DNA of 64,000 bases from Symbiobacterium sp040797425 (GTDB lineage Bacteria > Bacillota > Sulfobacillia > Symbiobacteriales > Symbiobacteriaceae): NCBI RefSeq assembly GCF_040797425.1, contig NZ_JBFNEH010000009.1:19454-83453 (forward strand), given 5' to 3'. The notes under the pieces are model-generated. The model was not told the origin of the DNA. It saw nothing but the letters and a program-made list of their open reading frames with translations, and did not search any database. Made by a program: the position numbers and the translations under genes. Shown here one piece after another: positions 1-8,369 of the stretch. Position 1 is the first letter of the stretch. Every line of letters starts with the position of its first letter.

Positions 1-747
1 CACTATAATGACCTCGCCGGCGTGGAGGCGGTCTTCCGGCAGTTCGGCGAGCAGATCGCGGCGGTGATCGTGGAGCCCGTGGCCGCCAACATGGGGCTCG
101 TGCTGCCGGAGCCCGGCTTCCTGGAAGGGCTGCGCCGCATCACCCGGGAGTACGGCGCCCTGCTCATCTTCGACGAGGTGCTCACGGGCTGGCGTGTGGC
201 CTACGGCGGTGCGCAGGCCTACTACGGCGTCGACCCCGACCTCACCACCCTCGGCAAGGTGATCGGCGGCGGACTGCCGGTCGGCGCGTACGGCGGCAAG
301 CGGGAGATCATGGCCCTGGTGGCCCCGTCCGGCCCCGTTTACCAGGCGGGCACCCTCTCGGGCAACCCCCTGGCCATGACGGCGGGCCTGACCACCCTGG
401 AGGTGCTGGGCCGCCCCGGCAACTTCGAGCGGGTGGTAGCCCTCACGGAGCGGCTGGTCAGGGGCCTGAACCAGGTGCTGGAGGAGCTGGAGCTGCCCTA
501 CCGCGCCCGGTCCGTGGGCACCCTCTTCGGCCTCTTCTTCACCCCCGAGCGGGTGGTGGACTACGCGACGGCCCTCACCGCCGACACCCGCCTGTTCAGC
601 CGGTACCACCACGCCATGCTGAAGCGGGGCATCTACCTCGCCCCCTCGCAGTTCGAGGCGGGCTTCATGAGCCTCGCCCACACCGAGGCGGAAATCGACG
701 CGACCGTGGCCGCGGCCGCGGAGGCCCTGCGGGAGGTGCGCGGTTAG
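1..747 (+). CDS. hemL: Glutamate-1-semialdehyde 2,1-aminomutase, C-terminal part
   Basis: This is the end of a PLP-dependent enzyme that converts glutamate-1-semialdehyde to 5-aminolevulinate in tetrapyrrole (haem, corrinoid) synthesis. The reading frame is open from base 1 (HYNDLAGVEA), so the start lies outside the window and 248 codons remain. Family marks visible are IVEPVAANMG, the cofactor-binding IFDEVLTG and the Schiff-base lysine in TLGKVIGGG (codon 256-258), followed by GTLSGNPLAM. The end of the protein looks complete. The next gene starts 34 bp downstream without a terminator. HemL is favoured over other class III aminotransferases by the GKVIGGGLPVGAYGG stretch. Confidence 0.93.
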   Translation, partial: HYNDLAGVEAVFRQFGEQIAAVIVEPVAANMGLVLPEPGFLEGLRRITREYGALLIFDEVLTGWRVAYGGAQAYYGVDPDLTTLGKVIGGGLPVGAYGGKREIMALVAPSGPVYQAGTLSGNPLAMTAGLTTLEVLGRPGNFERVVALTERLVRGLNQVLEELELPYRARSVGTLFGLFFTPERVVDYATALTADTRLFSRYHHAMLKRGIYLAPSQFEAGFMSLAHTEAEIDATVAAAAEALREVRG

Positions 748-781
748 CCGCGGCGGGCGTTCACGCAACAGGAGGGAGGCG

Positions 782-2791
782 GTGACGGTGCAGCGCGCGG
801 CGCGCTGGCGCTTGCTTCTGATCGTGGGCATCCTGGCGCCTGCCGCGATGGGCGCCGTGGGGCTGTTGCTGGGCAGGCTGGCCACCGGGCGATTTCCCGA
901 CCTCCTGCACCTGCCCTCCGGGCGTGCAACGCTGGCCGGTCTGGCGGCGGCCGGCCTCTCTCTGGGCGTGGTGAGCCTCGCGGCCCGCCTCAGCGACCGG
1001 CTGGAGGAGGCCCTCCGGCGCACCGGCACCCGGGCCGGCGAGGAGGCGCTGCGGCTTGCCGGCTACCCGGTGATGCTGACGCTGGTGACCACCTCCGCCC
1101 TGGGCGAGGAGATGCTTTTCCGCGGCGGCCTCCAGCCGCTGGTGGGGCTTCTGCCCGCGGCCTTCCTGTTCGGGTTCAGCCACGGCGGCTGGCAGCGGGA
1201 GAACTGGGCCTACGTGGCGGTGGCCACGCTCTCAGGCACGATCTTCGGCAGCGCTTACATTCTGACGGGTGACCTGTGGGCGCCCGTCATCGGACATGCC
1301 ATCCACAACTGTCTCTCCACCCTGCTGCTGGGACGGCGGGTGGAGGTTTCGTGGCGGGGCCGCCTGCCGGTGATCCGGCTGGTTCCGGAGGAGCCGGAGG
1401 TCGAGGACCGGCCCCGCGAAAAGGAGGTGCCTGCGGCGATGTTTCCCAGCCCCTACCCGCCCCGGCCCACGGCCCGAGAACTGGGCCTGGTCACCGGCCG
1501 CCTCGAGCCCGGGCCCAACAACGACATCTGCGACGTCCCGGGCGTGCGGGTGGGTCACGCCACCCGGGTGGAAGGCGAAGGCCCGCTGGTGCCCGGGCAG
1601 GGCCCGATCCGCACCGGGGTGACGGCGATCCTGCCCCACGGGGGCAACCTGTTCCAGCAGAAGGTGCCTGCAGGGGTCTTCGTGCTCAATGGCTTCGGCA
1701 AGGCCGTGGGGCTCGCCCAGGTGGCCGAACTCGGCACGCTGGAGACGCCGATCCTGCTCACCAACACGCTCTCCGTCTTCCAGGCGGCGAACGAACTGGT
1801 GAGCTACATGCTGGAGCAGAACCCGGAGATCGGCATCACCACCAGCACCGTCAACCCGTTGGTCGGGGAGTGCAACGACGGCTTCCTGAACGATGTTCAG
1901 GGGCGGCACGTGACGGCGGCGATGGTGCGGGCCGCCATCGAAGGCGCATCGGGGGGTCCGGTGCAGCAGGGCGCCGTGGGCGCCGGCACCGGCATGGTCT
2001 GCTTTGGGTTCAAGGGCGGCATCGGCTCGGCTTCCCGGCGGGTGGACCGGTACGTGCTCGGCACCCTGGTGGCGGCCAACTTCGGCCGTCGCCCCGACCT
2101 GCTCGTCCACGGGGTGCCCGTGGGCCAGTGGCTGGAAGAGGAGGAGCGGGCCAGACGGGAGCAGGAGGAGGATGCGGGGCAGCGAGGCGAGCGGCCGGCG
2201 GATGAGGCGGCGCCGGAGGCACCGGTCGGCGAGCCGCTTCCGGGTGCGCTGCGGCCCGACGAGCCCGTCGGTGAGTCGCCGGCCGGCAGCGCTCAGGTGG
2301 ATGAGTCCGCCGTCGCGCCGCCTGCGGGAGAAGCGGAGCCTGACCAGGCGGCCCCTGAACCCCCACCGGAAGAGGAAGCCCGGTCCGGCCAATCCGAGCC
2401 CCCCGAGCCGCCGCCGGGGTCGGTGATGGTCATCATCGCCACCAATGCCCCGGTGGACGCCCGCCAGCTCACCCGGCTGGCGAAGCGCGGCGCCATGGGC
2501 CTCGCCCGGGTCGGGTCCAGCGCGGCCAACGGCAGCGGCGACTTCGTGCTGGCCTTCTCCACGGCGAACCGGGTCTCCCACCGGTCTGACTACCCGCTGC
2601 GGGCGACTACCCTGCTGCGGGACGATTCCCCCGTGATGAACGACCTGTTCCGGGCCGCCGTGGAGTCGGTGGAGGAAGCGGTGCTGAACGCCCTCTTCAC
2701 GGCGCAGACCGTGGTCGGACGCGACGGCCACGTGGCGCCGGCGCTGCCCGTCGAGAAGGTGCTGGCCTGGGTCCGCTCGCCGCGGCCGTGA
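782..2791 (+). CDS. Fusion: CPBP (CAAX-type) membrane protease + P1/DmpA-family aminopeptidase
   Basis: One uninterrupted 669-residue frame carries two enzymes. Residues 1-200 are hydrophobic and hold the CPBP/Abi protease motifs EEMLFRG (E109-E110), FGFSH (H134) and HAIHN (H172, N176), so an active intramembrane glutamyl protease is likely. Residues 220-669 are a P1 (S58, DmpA/BapA) aminopeptidase: GPNNDICDVPGVRVGH, the TNTL stretch, and the autoprocessing Gly-Ser pair at G546-S547 before VMVIIATNAP. A Pro/Glu/Ala-rich insert of about 95 residues (451-545) precedes that serine. An internal ATG at 1439 (Met220) has a strong AAGGAGGTG at 1421-1429, so the peptidase may also be made alone. Family members are normally separate genes. 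A frameshift or sequencing error merging two genes is possible but no disruption is seen. Confidence 0.85.
   Translation: MTVQRAARWRLLLIVGILAPAAMGAVGLLLGRLATGRFPDLLHLPSGRATLAGLAAAGLSLGVVSLAARLSDRLEEALRRTGTRAGEEALRLAGYPVMLTLVTTSALGEEMLFRGGLQPLVGLLPAAFLFGFSHGGWQRENWAYVAVATLSGTIFGSAYILTGDLWAPVIGHAIHNCLSTLLLGRRVEVSWRGRLPVIRLVPEEPEVEDRPREKEVPAAMFPSPYPPRPTARELGLVTGRLEPGPNNDICDVPGVRVGHATRVEGEGPLVPGQGPIRTGVTAILPHGGNLFQQKVPAGVFVLNGFGKAVGLAQVAELGTLETPILLTNTLSVFQAANELVSYMLEQNPEIGITTSTVNPLVGECNDGFLNDVQGRHVTAAMVRAAIEGASGGPVQQGAVGAGTGMVCFGFKGGIGSASRRVDRYVLGTLVAANFGRRPDLLVHGVPVGQWLEEEERARREQEEDAGQRGERPADEAAPEAPVGEPLPGALRPDEPVGESPAGSAQVDESAVAPPAGEAEPDQAAPEPPPEEEARSGQSEPPEPPPGSVMVIIATNAPVDARQLTRLAKRGAMGLARVGSSAANGSGDFVLAFSTANRVSHRSDYPLRATTLLRDDSPVMNDLFRAAVESVEEAVLNALFTAQTVVGRDGHVAPALPVEKVLAWVRSPRP
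1421..1441 (+). promoter_or_regulatory. Internal Shine-Dalgarno and ATG inside the fusion gene
   Basis: AAGGAGGTG lies 9 nt before an in-frame ATG (1439-1441) exactly at the junction between the membrane protease and the peptidase domains. The match to the 16S tail is as good as at any start in the window, which suggests independent translation of the P1 peptidase. Confidence 0.6.
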
Positions 2792-2975
2792 TAGTATCAA
2801 AAATCTATTGCGACTTGAACGAACCTTCTTGTGATCGTTTTCGTATATGAGGTTGGGGAACGCAGACCCTGCAGGCGACGATGTTCAACACCGTCGAATT
2901 CCGTTGCCGCACGTGGCTTGCAACGCACGCAGCCTGTGGCTTCCACCCAGAACAGAAGGGGATGGAGAACACAGA

Positions 2976-3956
2976 ATGGTTGATGCGTTGGCCCGCCTCA
3001 TGGAGGAGGGCAGGTTCACGCGGTGCATCGACACGGCGGATCAGATGCTTCGGCAGGGCGGCTGGTCACCCGTGCAGATGGCCGCCATCCACCTGATCAG
3101 CTGCCGCTGCCGGCTGCAGCTGCAGGACGTTCAAGGGGCCGTCGAGGCGGGGCAGGCCGCCGTCAGGCTGGCGCAGCAGGAGGGACAGTACGACCTGCTG
3201 GGCCGGGCGCTCCTCAACCTCGGTACCGCCCATGCGGCGCTGCAGCAGTATGACCAGGCGCTGCGCTGCTTCTTCGACTACTTCACGCACATGCCCCACT
3301 ACCAGGAGGCGCGCCGGCTGGAAGGTGCGGTGTGGAAGCACCTGGGGGTGACGTACCAGCGCCGGCTGGAGCCCGAGAAGGCCGCCTACGCCCTGGAGGA
3401 GGCACAGCGGTGGTTTGCGGTCCGCCAGATCGACCACGGCGCCTTCACCAGCAGGCACGACCTCATCAACGTCTACCTGTACATGTCCGCGGCCGACCGG
3501 AGCAAGCTCGTCGCTGTGCGCCGCCTGCTTTTCCGCCAGCAGGAAATTGCGCGCCGGTACCCCACGGAGCCGTACTACACCGGCACGTACTTGCTGGACG
3601 TCTCCGCCTGGCTGCTCCGCTCGGGGCGGCCGGTGCTGGCGGCTGTGGCCGCATCGGAGGCCCTGGCGGTCTGGCCGGACGACCCGGTGCACGCCTTCCA
3701 CTGCCACCTGGTCCTCCACCACTGCGCCCTGGCTCGGGAGAGCCCCCGACTTGCGCTGGGGCACGTGCTGGCGGCGTGCAGCGCGGCGGTGGCCGCCGCC
3801 GACCCGCAACTGGAGCGCCTCGCCACCGAGATCCTGGGCGACCTGGTGGAGCGGGAAGGGGTGGCGATCCTGCGGGAACTGGGCCGGTCGCCGGTGGACT
3901 CGGTGCTGGCGGAGAAGGTAACGCTGCCGCCTCCTCTACGCCGCAACCTGCAGTAG
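2976..3956 (+). CDS. TPR-like helical repeat protein
   Basis: A 326-residue soluble protein of helical repeats resembling tetratricopeptide units, for example LLGRALLNLGTAHAALQQYDQALRCFF around residues 75-100 and later EPEKAAYALEEAQRWF. No signal peptide or DNA-binding motif is apparent, so a protein-interaction role is likely but the partner is unknown. The ATG at 2976 is chosen because GGAG stands 8 nt upstream; the frame is open further upstream to 2847 but those residues look non-coding. Its C-terminal 120 residues resemble the small protein encoded next (4051-4395). A terminator hairpin follows immediately. Confidence 0.7.
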   Translation: MVDALARLMEEGRFTRCIDTADQMLRQGGWSPVQMAAIHLISCRCRLQLQDVQGAVEAGQAAVRLAQQEGQYDLLGRALLNLGTAHAALQQYDQALRCFFDYFTHMPHYQEARRLEGAVWKHLGVTYQRRLEPEKAAYALEEAQRWFAVRQIDHGAFTSRHDLINVYLYMSAADRSKLVAVRRLLFRQQEIARRYPTEPYYTGTYLLDVSAWLLRSGRPVLAAVAASEALAVWPDDPVHAFHCHLVLHHCALARESPRLALGHVLAACSAAVAAADPQLERLATEILGDLVEREGVAILRELGRSPVDSVLAEKVTLPPPLRRNLQ

Positions 3957-3967
3957 TGCGGTGCGGA

Positions 3968-3997
3968 AGCCCCCGGGCCGGGGGCTGTTTGCTTTTC
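3968..3997 (+). terminator. Intrinsic terminator after TPR-like gene
   Basis: Stem AGCCCCC/GGGGGCT around a 5-nt loop, followed by GTTTGCTTTT. It begins 12 bp after the stop codon. Confidence 0.7.
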
Positions 3998-4050
3998 CTC
4001 CCGGAGTGGGCAGACTACTGCCAAATTCGGGAGCGGAGGGCAGTCAGACC

Positions 4051-4395
4051 GTGACGGACGGATTACAGCAGGCGGTAAGCGCGGCGTTTCGGGCGCTGGA
4101 AGAGGCCGAGCCGCTCAGCGGTGCGCAGGTGAGGGCACAACTCTGCCTGAGCCATCTCGCCGCTGCGGCGGGAAGGCGCGTGGAGGCGCTCGCCTTTGCG
4201 CTGGCGGCCCGCACCACGGCCAGGGAGGCCGCACTCCCCGAGCTTGAGCGGAGCGCCACCGCCCTGCTCGCGGCATGCGTGGACGCCGGAGGCTGGAATG
4301 CGCTGAGCGAACTGGCCGGCGCCCTCAGGGAGCAGGGGGTCGATGTGTACGACTACCTCGATCCGGCGGAGGTCCTCCGCCTGGCCGAGGAATGA
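4051..4395 (+). CDS. Small helical protein related to the upstream TPR-like protein
   Basis: A 114-residue, alanine-rich, all-helical protein. The GTG at 4051 is chosen because GGAGGG sits 10 nt upstream. The stretch ALAARTTAREAALPELERSA resembles VLAACSAAVAAADPQLERLA near the end of the preceding protein, suggesting a partial duplication of one repeat block. It has no recognised catalytic motif and its function is unknown. A GC-rich hairpin without a T-run (4400-4422) follows. Confidence 0.6.
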   Translation: MTDGLQQAVSAAFRALEEAEPLSGAQVRAQLCLSHLAAAAGRRVEALAFALAARTTAREAALPELERSATALLAACVDAGGWNALSELAGALREQGVDVYDYLDPAEVLRLAEE

Positions 4396-4399
4396 CGCA

Positions 4400-4422
4400 G
4401 AGCCCGGCGGAAGGCCGGGCTC
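4400..4422 (+). terminator. GC hairpin, weak terminator
   Basis: GAGCCCGGC and GCCGGGCTC pair across a 5-nt loop just after the stop of the preceding gene. There is no following T-run, so termination is uncertain. Confidence 0.4.
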
Positions 4423-4516
4423 GATCGTGGAAGATGGCAGGGGATCGGCCGCGCACCGGAGAAACCTCTGGAAGTTTGGCCCGCCGGAGGGTGTGAAGAA
4501 AAAGGAGGTGCCGGGC

Positions 4517-4894
4517 GTGATTCTGGGCACCGGTGTCGACATCGTGGAGGTGGCGCGCCTCCGCCGCGCCCTCGACCGCCACGGCGACCGCCTGCTCTAC
4601 CGCCTCTTCACCGAGGCGGAGATCGCGTACTGCAACGCCAGCCCACCCCACCGGGCGGCGCGCCTTGCCGCGCGGTTCGCTGCGAAGGAAGCGGCCCTGA
4701 AGGCCCTCGGACTCGGCCTCAGGCAGGTGCGCTGGACCGACGTGGAGGTTCGGCGCGACGCCGCAGGACGCCCCTCGCTTCACCTGGCCGGCCGCCTGGC
4801 GGCCCTGGCGGCAGAGAAGGGCGCAACTCGGTTCCATCTTTCGCTGTCTCATACGCAGGAGTACGCTGTGGCACAGGTGGTGGTGGAAGCGTGA
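4517..4894 (+). CDS. acpS: Holo-[acyl-carrier-protein] synthase
   Basis: AcpS transfers 4'-phosphopantetheine from CoA to the serine of acyl carrier protein. The 125-residue length is typical. It shows the N-terminal GTGVDIVEV with the metal-binding Asp, and the second family motif RFAAKEAALKALG. The end LSLSHTQEYAVAQVVVE is also typical. The start is the GTG at 4517, with AAAGGAGGT 8 nt upstream; the same frame is open earlier but does not resemble AcpS. Its stop overlaps the GTG of nnr by 4 bp, the common acpS-nnr-alr arrangement of Firmicutes, indicating translational coupling. Confidence 0.95.
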   Translation: MILGTGVDIVEVARLRRALDRHGDRLLYRLFTEAEIAYCNASPPHRAARLAARFAAKEAALKALGLGLRQVRWTDVEVRRDAAGRPSLHLAGRLAALAAEKGATRFHLSLSHTQEYAVAQVVVEA

Positions 4895-6453
4895 AGGTCG
4901 TTTCGGCAGAGCAGATGCGGTCGATCGAGGCCCGCCTTTTCGCCGAGTACGGATTCTCCTCGGCTGTCCTGATGGAGCTGGCCGGCCGCCAGGTGGCAGT
5001 GGTGGCCAGGCGCATGATGGAGGGGCGCACAGGGCCCATCGTCGCGGTCTGCGGCAAGGGCAACAATGGCGGCGACGGGCTGGTGGCCGCGCGCTGGCTG
5101 CGCCACTGGGGTTACCAGGTGTCCGCCGTCGTCTGGGCGTCGTTCGATGACCTTCCTGCCGACGCGGCCCAAGCCCTCCACGCCGCGCGCATGGCCGGCG
5201 TCTCCATTCTCATGCCGGCCCAGGCCGCCGAGGCGCTGCAGAACGCCGCCCTCATCATTGACGCGGTCCTGGGCACCGGCTTCGTCGGTTCGGCGCGAGG
5301 CCAGGCGGCCGAGGCCATCAAGCTGATCAACGCGGCCCGGCGGCCGGTGCTGGCCGTTGACATGCCGTCGGGCGTGGGCACTAACACCGGGCAGGTGGAC
5401 GGTCCCGCCGTCCGGGCGGACGTCACCGTCACCTTCGGCCTGCCCAAGCTGGGGCTGTTCCACTTCCCCGGGGCCGACCTGGCCGGCCGGGTGGTGGTGG
5501 TGGACATTGGGCTGGACGAGAAGGCCATCGAGGCGGAAGACATCCAGGTGGAGCTCACACGGGCGGAGAGCGTGCGCGCCTGGCTGCCCGTGTACAGCCG
5601 CAACGCCCACAAGGGGACCCGCGGCCGGGTGTTCGTGGCGGCCGGCTCCCGGGGGATGACCGGCGCCGGCGCCCTGGCCGGGGAGGCCGCCCTGCGGGTG
5701 GGTGCGGGCCTGGTGACCGTCGCGGCGCCGGAGTCCTCGCAGCCGGTCATCGCCGCGCTCCGGCCGGAGTTCATGACCCTCGCGCTTCCCGAGTCGGCGG
5801 CGGGCGGCTTCCGCACCGACGCGGCGGAGCTGTTCCTGCAGCGGGCCGCCAGGGCCGACGCGCTGGCAGTGGGGCCCGGCCTCGGCACGGATCCCGAGGC
5901 GCAGATGTTCACCCGGGCGGTGGTGGCCGGGGCGACGGCGCCGCTGGTGCTGGATGCCGATGCCATCAAGGCCTTCGCCGGTCGGCCCGAGTTGCTGGCC
6001 GACTGCCCGATGCCGCTGGTGATCACGCCGCACCCCGGGGAGATGGCCCACCTGCTGGGCCTGCCGGTGGAGGCCGTCCAGTCCGACCGGTTCAGCGCGG
6101 TGCGCAGGGCGGCGCAGGTGACGAAGGCGGTCGTCGTGCTGAAGGGGGCCTACACCCTGATCGCCGAGCCGGAGGGCGGGCTTTATATCAACCCCACGGG
6201 GAACCGGGCGCTGGGCACCGGCGGCTCCGGCGACGTGCTGACGGGCGTGATTGCCGGGCTGCTGGCCCAGGGGCTGGGAGCGCCCGAAGCCGCCGCGGCA
6301 GGCGCCTTCCTGCACGGACTGGCCGGTGACCGGCTCGCGCAGCGGATGGGCGAGGACGGCGTGCTGGCCGGCGAGATCGCCGCCGAGCTGCCGGCCGCCC
6401 AGCGGGACCTGCGCAGCGGGCTGCCCGACGTGATCGAGGAGTTGCAGGGGTAG
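4891..6453 (+). CDS. nnr: Bifunctional NAD(P)H-hydrate repair enzyme (epimerase + ADP-dependent dehydratase)
   Basis: This 520-residue protein repairs hydrated NAD(P)H. The N-terminal YjeF/NnrE epimerase domain (about 1-215) has the nucleotide-binding GKGNNGGDGLVAARWL and the VDMPSGV motif. The C-terminal NnrD dehydratase domain (about 230-510) has HKGTRGRVFVAAGS, the VITPHPGEMAHL segment and the ribokinase-like GTGGSGDVLTG. The GTG start overlaps the acpS stop by 4 bp. The fused form is the usual one in Firmicutes. The alr gene follows after 22 bp. Confidence 0.95.
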   Translation: MKVVSAEQMRSIEARLFAEYGFSSAVLMELAGRQVAVVARRMMEGRTGPIVAVCGKGNNGGDGLVAARWLRHWGYQVSAVVWASFDDLPADAAQALHAARMAGVSILMPAQAAEALQNAALIIDAVLGTGFVGSARGQAAEAIKLINAARRPVLAVDMPSGVGTNTGQVDGPAVRADVTVTFGLPKLGLFHFPGADLAGRVVVVDIGLDEKAIEAEDIQVELTRAESVRAWLPVYSRNAHKGTRGRVFVAAGSRGMTGAGALAGEAALRVGAGLVTVAAPESSQPVIAALRPEFMTLALPESAAGGFRTDAAELFLQRAARADALAVGPGLGTDPEAQMFTRAVVAGATAPLVLDADAIKAFAGRPELLADCPMPLVITPHPGEMAHLLGLPVEAVQSDRFSAVRRAAQVTKAVVVLKGAYTLIAEPEGGLYINPTGNRALGTGGSGDVLTGVIAGLLAQGLGAPEAAAAGAFLHGLAGDRLAQRMGEDGVLAGEIAAELPAAQRDLRSGLPDVIEELQG

Positions 6454-6475
6454 CCTGGGAATGGGAGGAGCTTCG

Positions 6476-7609
6476 ATGGATCTGGACCGAATGCGTCCGA
6501 CGTGGGCGGAAATCAACCTGGAAGCCATCAAGGCCAACGTTGCTGCACTGAAGAAGTTCTCGCGTGCTCCTCACCTGATGGCGGTGGTGAAGGCCAACGG
6601 CTACGGCCACGGGGCGGTGCCCGTGGCGGCCGCGGCGATCGAGGCGGGGGCAGACTGGCTGGGCGTCGCTTCGGTGGAGGAGGCTGTGACCCTGCGCCGC
6701 AGCGGGATCACGGCGCCGATCCTGGTGCTGGGCTACGTGGCGCCCGGCCAGGCCGAAAGCGTGATCAGGGAAGGAATCCGGGTGGCGCTCTTCGACCCGG
6801 AGCTGGGCACGGCCCTGAACGAGGCGGGCCGGCGCCTGGGCCGGAAGGCGCGCGTCCATCTGAAGGTCGACACCGGCATGGGCCGCATCGGGCTCCAACC
6901 GGGCGAGGTGGGCGCCGTGGGCCGCCATCTGGCCGCCCTGCCCCACGTGGAGGTGGAGGGCGTCTTCACCCACCTGGCGGCGGCGGATGAGCCCGACAAC
7001 CCCTACACGGGATACCAGCTGATGCGGTTCGAGCAGGCGCTGGGCGAACTGGCGGCGGCGGGGGTGCGGCCCCCCATCCGCCACGCGGCCAACAGCGCCG
7101 CGCTGATGCTGCATCCCGAGGCGCACTACGACATGGTGCGCACCGGCATCGCCATGCTCGGCCTGCCGCCAGACCCGAACGTGCCGTGGCCGGTGCCGCT
7201 TCAGCCGGCCCTCACCTGGAAGACCCGGGTGGGTCTGGTGAAGTGGGTGGAGGCCGGGCAGGCCATCTCCTACGGCTGCACGTACGTCGCGCAGAGCCGG
7301 GAGCGGATCGTGACGCTGCCGGTGGGATACGCCGACGGCTACACCCGCCGGCTCTCCAACCGGGCGGAGGTGCTGATCCACGGGCGGCGCTGCCCGGTGG
7401 TGGGCCGGGTGACCATGGATCAGATGATGGTGCGGGTTCCGGACGACCTCGAGGTGCACGTGGGTGACGAGGTGGTGCTGATCGGCCGCCAGGGGAGCGA
7501 GGAGATCACCGCCACCGACCTCGCGCGGCTCAGCGGCACGGTGAACTACGAAATCGTCTGCGCCATCTCGCCCCGCGTCGCGCGCCTGTACCTGCCGGAC
7601 GGCCAATAG
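6476..7609 (+). CDS. alr: Alanine racemase
   Basis: PLP enzyme interconverting L- and D-alanine for peptidoglycan. The 377-residue protein has the PLP lysine in AVVKANGYGHG (K39), the catalytic tyrosine in ISYGCTY and the C-terminal substrate-loop segment MDQMMVRV. The ATG at 6476 is chosen because GGGAGGAG ends 5 nt upstream; an earlier ATG at 6461 lacks such a site. It closes the acpS-nnr-alr cluster and is followed by the ndoA region, the order known from Bacillus. Confidence 0.95.
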   Translation: MDLDRMRPTWAEINLEAIKANVAALKKFSRAPHLMAVVKANGYGHGAVPVAAAAIEAGADWLGVASVEEAVTLRRSGITAPILVLGYVAPGQAESVIREGIRVALFDPELGTALNEAGRRLGRKARVHLKVDTGMGRIGLQPGEVGAVGRHLAALPHVEVEGVFTHLAAADEPDNPYTGYQLMRFEQALGELAAAGVRPPIRHAANSAALMLHPEAHYDMVRTGIAMLGLPPDPNVPWPVPLQPALTWKTRVGLVKWVEAGQAISYGCTYVAQSRERIVTLPVGYADGYTRRLSNRAEVLIHGRRCPVVGRVTMDQMMVRVPDDLEVHVGDEVVLIGRQGSEEITATDLARLSGTVNYEIVCAISPRVARLYLPDGQ

Positions 7610-7675
7610 GCCCGGGGTTTTGACCATTCACCGCAGCGGTGTATAGACTAAGGAAGAAGGACGTTCCGGAAGGGG

Positions 7676-7893
7676 GTGTGCCGAGGCTGTCGTGCGGTGC
7701 GCCGCGAAGCCCGGGCCGATCCCGGGTGCAGCAGCGCCGGCAGGCGGCGCCGGGGCTGGAGCGTCCTTGTCCACGACTCTGAGCCAATCTATGGGGAAGA
7801 AAGGAAGAAACGGGACATGCGGGAGCAGATGCGGCGGGAGGAAGAGCCGGTCCGCGCGGTGATCGGCGGTTTGCCCTGAGCGGTCCCGGGCCT
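7676..7893 (+). pseudogene. Possible broken remnant of the EndoAI-type antitoxin
   Basis: In Bacillus the gap between alr and ndoA encodes the ribbon-helix-helix antitoxin EndoAI (about 93 residues). Here only 71 codons' worth of DNA is available and no single frame looks like a ribbon-helix-helix protein. One frame beginning at GTG 7678 reads VPRLS, like the start of such antitoxins, and stops after 34 codons. A different frame ending at 7879 reads IYGEERKKRDMREQMRR, which matches from memory the helical segment YIRERKKRQIRESMRR of EndoAI. This suggests a shortened, frameshifted antitoxin gene. It could instead be a diverged small protein translated from 7676. Confidence 0.4.
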
Positions 7894-8256
7894 ATGAGCA
7901 AACCACTTCAAATCCGCCGGGGCGACGTCTTCTATGCGGACCTGAGCCCGGTCATCGGCTCGGAGCAGGGAGGCGTTCGACCCGTTCTGATCCTTCAGAA
8001 TGATGTCGGCAACAAATACAGCCCGACCGTGATCGTCTCTGCGATCACCAGTCAGGTCGAGAAGGCCAAGCTGCCGATTCATGTCGAGTTGAACGGGGAA
8101 CTGTATGGCCTGGAGCGGGATTCTGTGATCCTGCTCGAGCAGGTGCGCACCATCGACAAGCGGCGCCTGCGCGAGCGGGTGACGCACCTGGGCGGCGACA
8201 TCATGCGCCAGGTGGACGAGGCCTTGATGATCAGCCTGGGTCTTAAGGATTTTTGA
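7894..8256 (+). CDS. ndoA: mRNA interferase toxin NdoA/MazF (PemK family)
   Basis: A 120-residue endoribonuclease of the MazF/EndoA family that cleaves mRNA. It has the characteristic RRGDVFYADLSPVIGSEQGG start, the RPVLILQND strand, SAITSQ, and the LLEQVRTIDKRRL segment with the conserved Arg-Thr-Ile-Asp. Length and sequence are close to B. subtilis EndoA and no active-site residue appears lost. The ATG at 7894 follows CGGTCCCGGGCCT, a poor Shine-Dalgarno, so translation may depend on the upstream small frame. No intact antitoxin gene is visible nearby. Confidence 0.95.
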   Translation: MSKPLQIRRGDVFYADLSPVIGSEQGGVRPVLILQNDVGNKYSPTVIVSAITSQVEKAKLPIHVELNGELYGLERDSVILLEQVRTIDKRRLRERVTHLGGDIMRQVDEALMISLGLKDF

Positions 8257-8281
8257 GGCAGTGGCCTGGGCATCCCGCGAC

Positions 8282-8317
8282 AAACCCGGGAGTCCAAAGA
8301 ATGGACCCCGGGTTTTT
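8282..8317 (+). terminator. Intrinsic terminator after ndoA
   Basis: AAACCCGGG(AG)TCC pairs with GGACCCCGGGTTT, continuing into TTTTT. It separates ndoA from the amidotransferase gene. Confidence 0.8.
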
Positions 8318-8369
8318 CACGTGAACATCGGTTTCGGATCAGCCGAGAATAAGGAAGGTGGTCAACGCG

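Noticed and set aside
1232..2800. Long open frame on the minus strand opposite the protease-peptidase fusion
   Set aside because: It is a mirror of a GC-rich coding sequence, with no ribosome binding site and no recognisable motif; the plus-strand motifs are decisive.
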